From: Pseudomonas gessardii
Lineage (GTDB): Bacteria > Pseudomonadota > Gammaproteobacteria > Pseudomonadales > Pseudomonadaceae
Assembly (NCBI RefSeq): GCF_001983165.1
Contig: NZ_MNPU01000019.1
Coordinates: 1-64,000 of the forward strand
Reading direction: 5' to 3'
DNA length: 64,000 bases
Position 1 is the stretch's first letter, and each line of letters starts with the position of its first letter. A program made the translations under genes and the position numbers. Shown here piece after piece: positions 63,609-64,000 of the stretch. Below the pieces are notes generated by a model, which saw nothing but the letters and a program-made list of their open reading frames with translations, did not search any database and was not told where the DNA came from.

Positions 63609-64000
63609 TCGCCCCGCTGAACCATGAACAATTGCTTGACCTGCGCCAGTGCCTGGAGCGCGGGCTGCCGCGCGTTTCGCGGCCCTATGAAAACCTCGCC
63701 GAGCAGATCGGCGCCCATCACCTGCAAGTGCTGCAGCAGATGCAACAGTGGCAGGAGCAGGGCCTGTTCCGTCGGGTCGGCCTGGTGCTAAACCATCGCG
63801 CCCTGGGCTATGTGGCCAATGCGATGCTGGTGCTGGATGTGCCCGATGCGCTGATCGATGAAGTTGGCCAGCGCCTGGGCCACGCGCCGGGCATCACCCT
63901 GTGCTACCAGCGGCCACGGCGTTTGCCGCACTGGCGCTACAACCTGTTCTGCATGGTCCATGGTCGTGAGCGCGAAGCGGTACAGGCACAGGTCGAGGAG
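63605..64000 (+). CDS. nirL: Sirohaem decarboxylase subunit NirL (partial)
   Basis: The first 132 codons from a GTG that overlaps the nirD stop (GTGA); the gene runs past the window end. Same Lrp-like fold as NirD, with R-V-S-R-P-Y near the start, [14 protein letters not shown] and [12 protein letters not shown]. Named from position after nirD as in P. aeruginosa. Confidence 0.88.
   Translation, partial: MIAPLNHEQLLDLRQCLERGLPRVSRPYENLAEQIGAHHLQVLQQMQQWQEQGLFRRVGLVLNHRALGYVANAMLVLDVPDALIDEVGQRLGHAPGITLCYQRPRRLPHWRYNLFCMVHGREREAVQAQVEE

Overview
The window is a GC-rich chromosomal segment of a fluorescent Pseudomonas. Three things point there: the close relation of the nar, nir, nrd and psc genes to P. 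aeruginosa families, the REP-type intergenic repeats with the GCGGGCTTGC core, and the general gene content. It is best described as an anaerobic-respiration region with a complete Psc/Ysc-type type III secretion system (T3SS) set inside it. Assignments come from reading the translations and from memory of these families; no database search was run.

Layout. 1-711: intergenic repeats. 712-2331: chemoreceptor. 2431-5308: anaerobic class III ribonucleotide reductase (nrdD, a separate 51-residue glycyl-radical ORF, nrdG), with an Anr-type box upstream. 5405-6457: DUF1016/YhcG-like nuclease. 6591-17964: nitrate respiration operon narK1-narK2-narG-narH-narJ-narI-ppiC-moaA on the minus strand. It is divergent from narXL (18275-20724), and the shared control region has recognisable Anr, NarL and IHF sites. 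20780-24829: EamA exporter, LysR regulator, Dnr-type regulator, PatB/MalY-type lyase and a molbindin. 25058-25094: strong terminator.

25128-53708: T3SS. Reading from the right, the order is pscU-T-S-R-Q-P-O-N (plus strand), then on the minus strand popN-pcr1-2-3-4-D-R, pcrG-V-H-popB-popD, exsC-E-B-A and exsD-pscB-C-D-E-F-G-H-I-J-K-L, as I recall it from P. aeruginosa. An exoU-spcU effector/chaperone pair follows directly after pscL. Six ExsA-type promoters can be read by eye. They share an A-rich 5' part, GnC-N6-TGnnA, and a TAnnnT -10 element 21 or 22 nt further on. They would make the whole island, including exoU, one ExsA regulon under the ExsC/ExsD/ExsE partner-switching cascade.

53729-57792: TonB-dependent receptor with its FecR/FecI-type signalling pair. 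57900-64000: denitrification genes norF-like, norE/nirO-like and nirQ on the minus strand, divergent from nirS-M-C-F-D-L (nirL runs off the end), with an Anr/Dnr box between nirQ and nirS.

Functionally, the nar, nir, nrd, moaA, mop and dnr genes support growth on nitrate and nitrite without oxygen. The T3SS would deliver an ExoU-type phospholipase. The most notable observations are the split NrdD, the linkage of exoU to the psc core with its own ExsA box, the short or absent leaders predicted at pcrG and narK1 (the latter changes the preferred start), the tandem octapeptides in PscP, and the placing of the T3SS between nar/dnr and nir.
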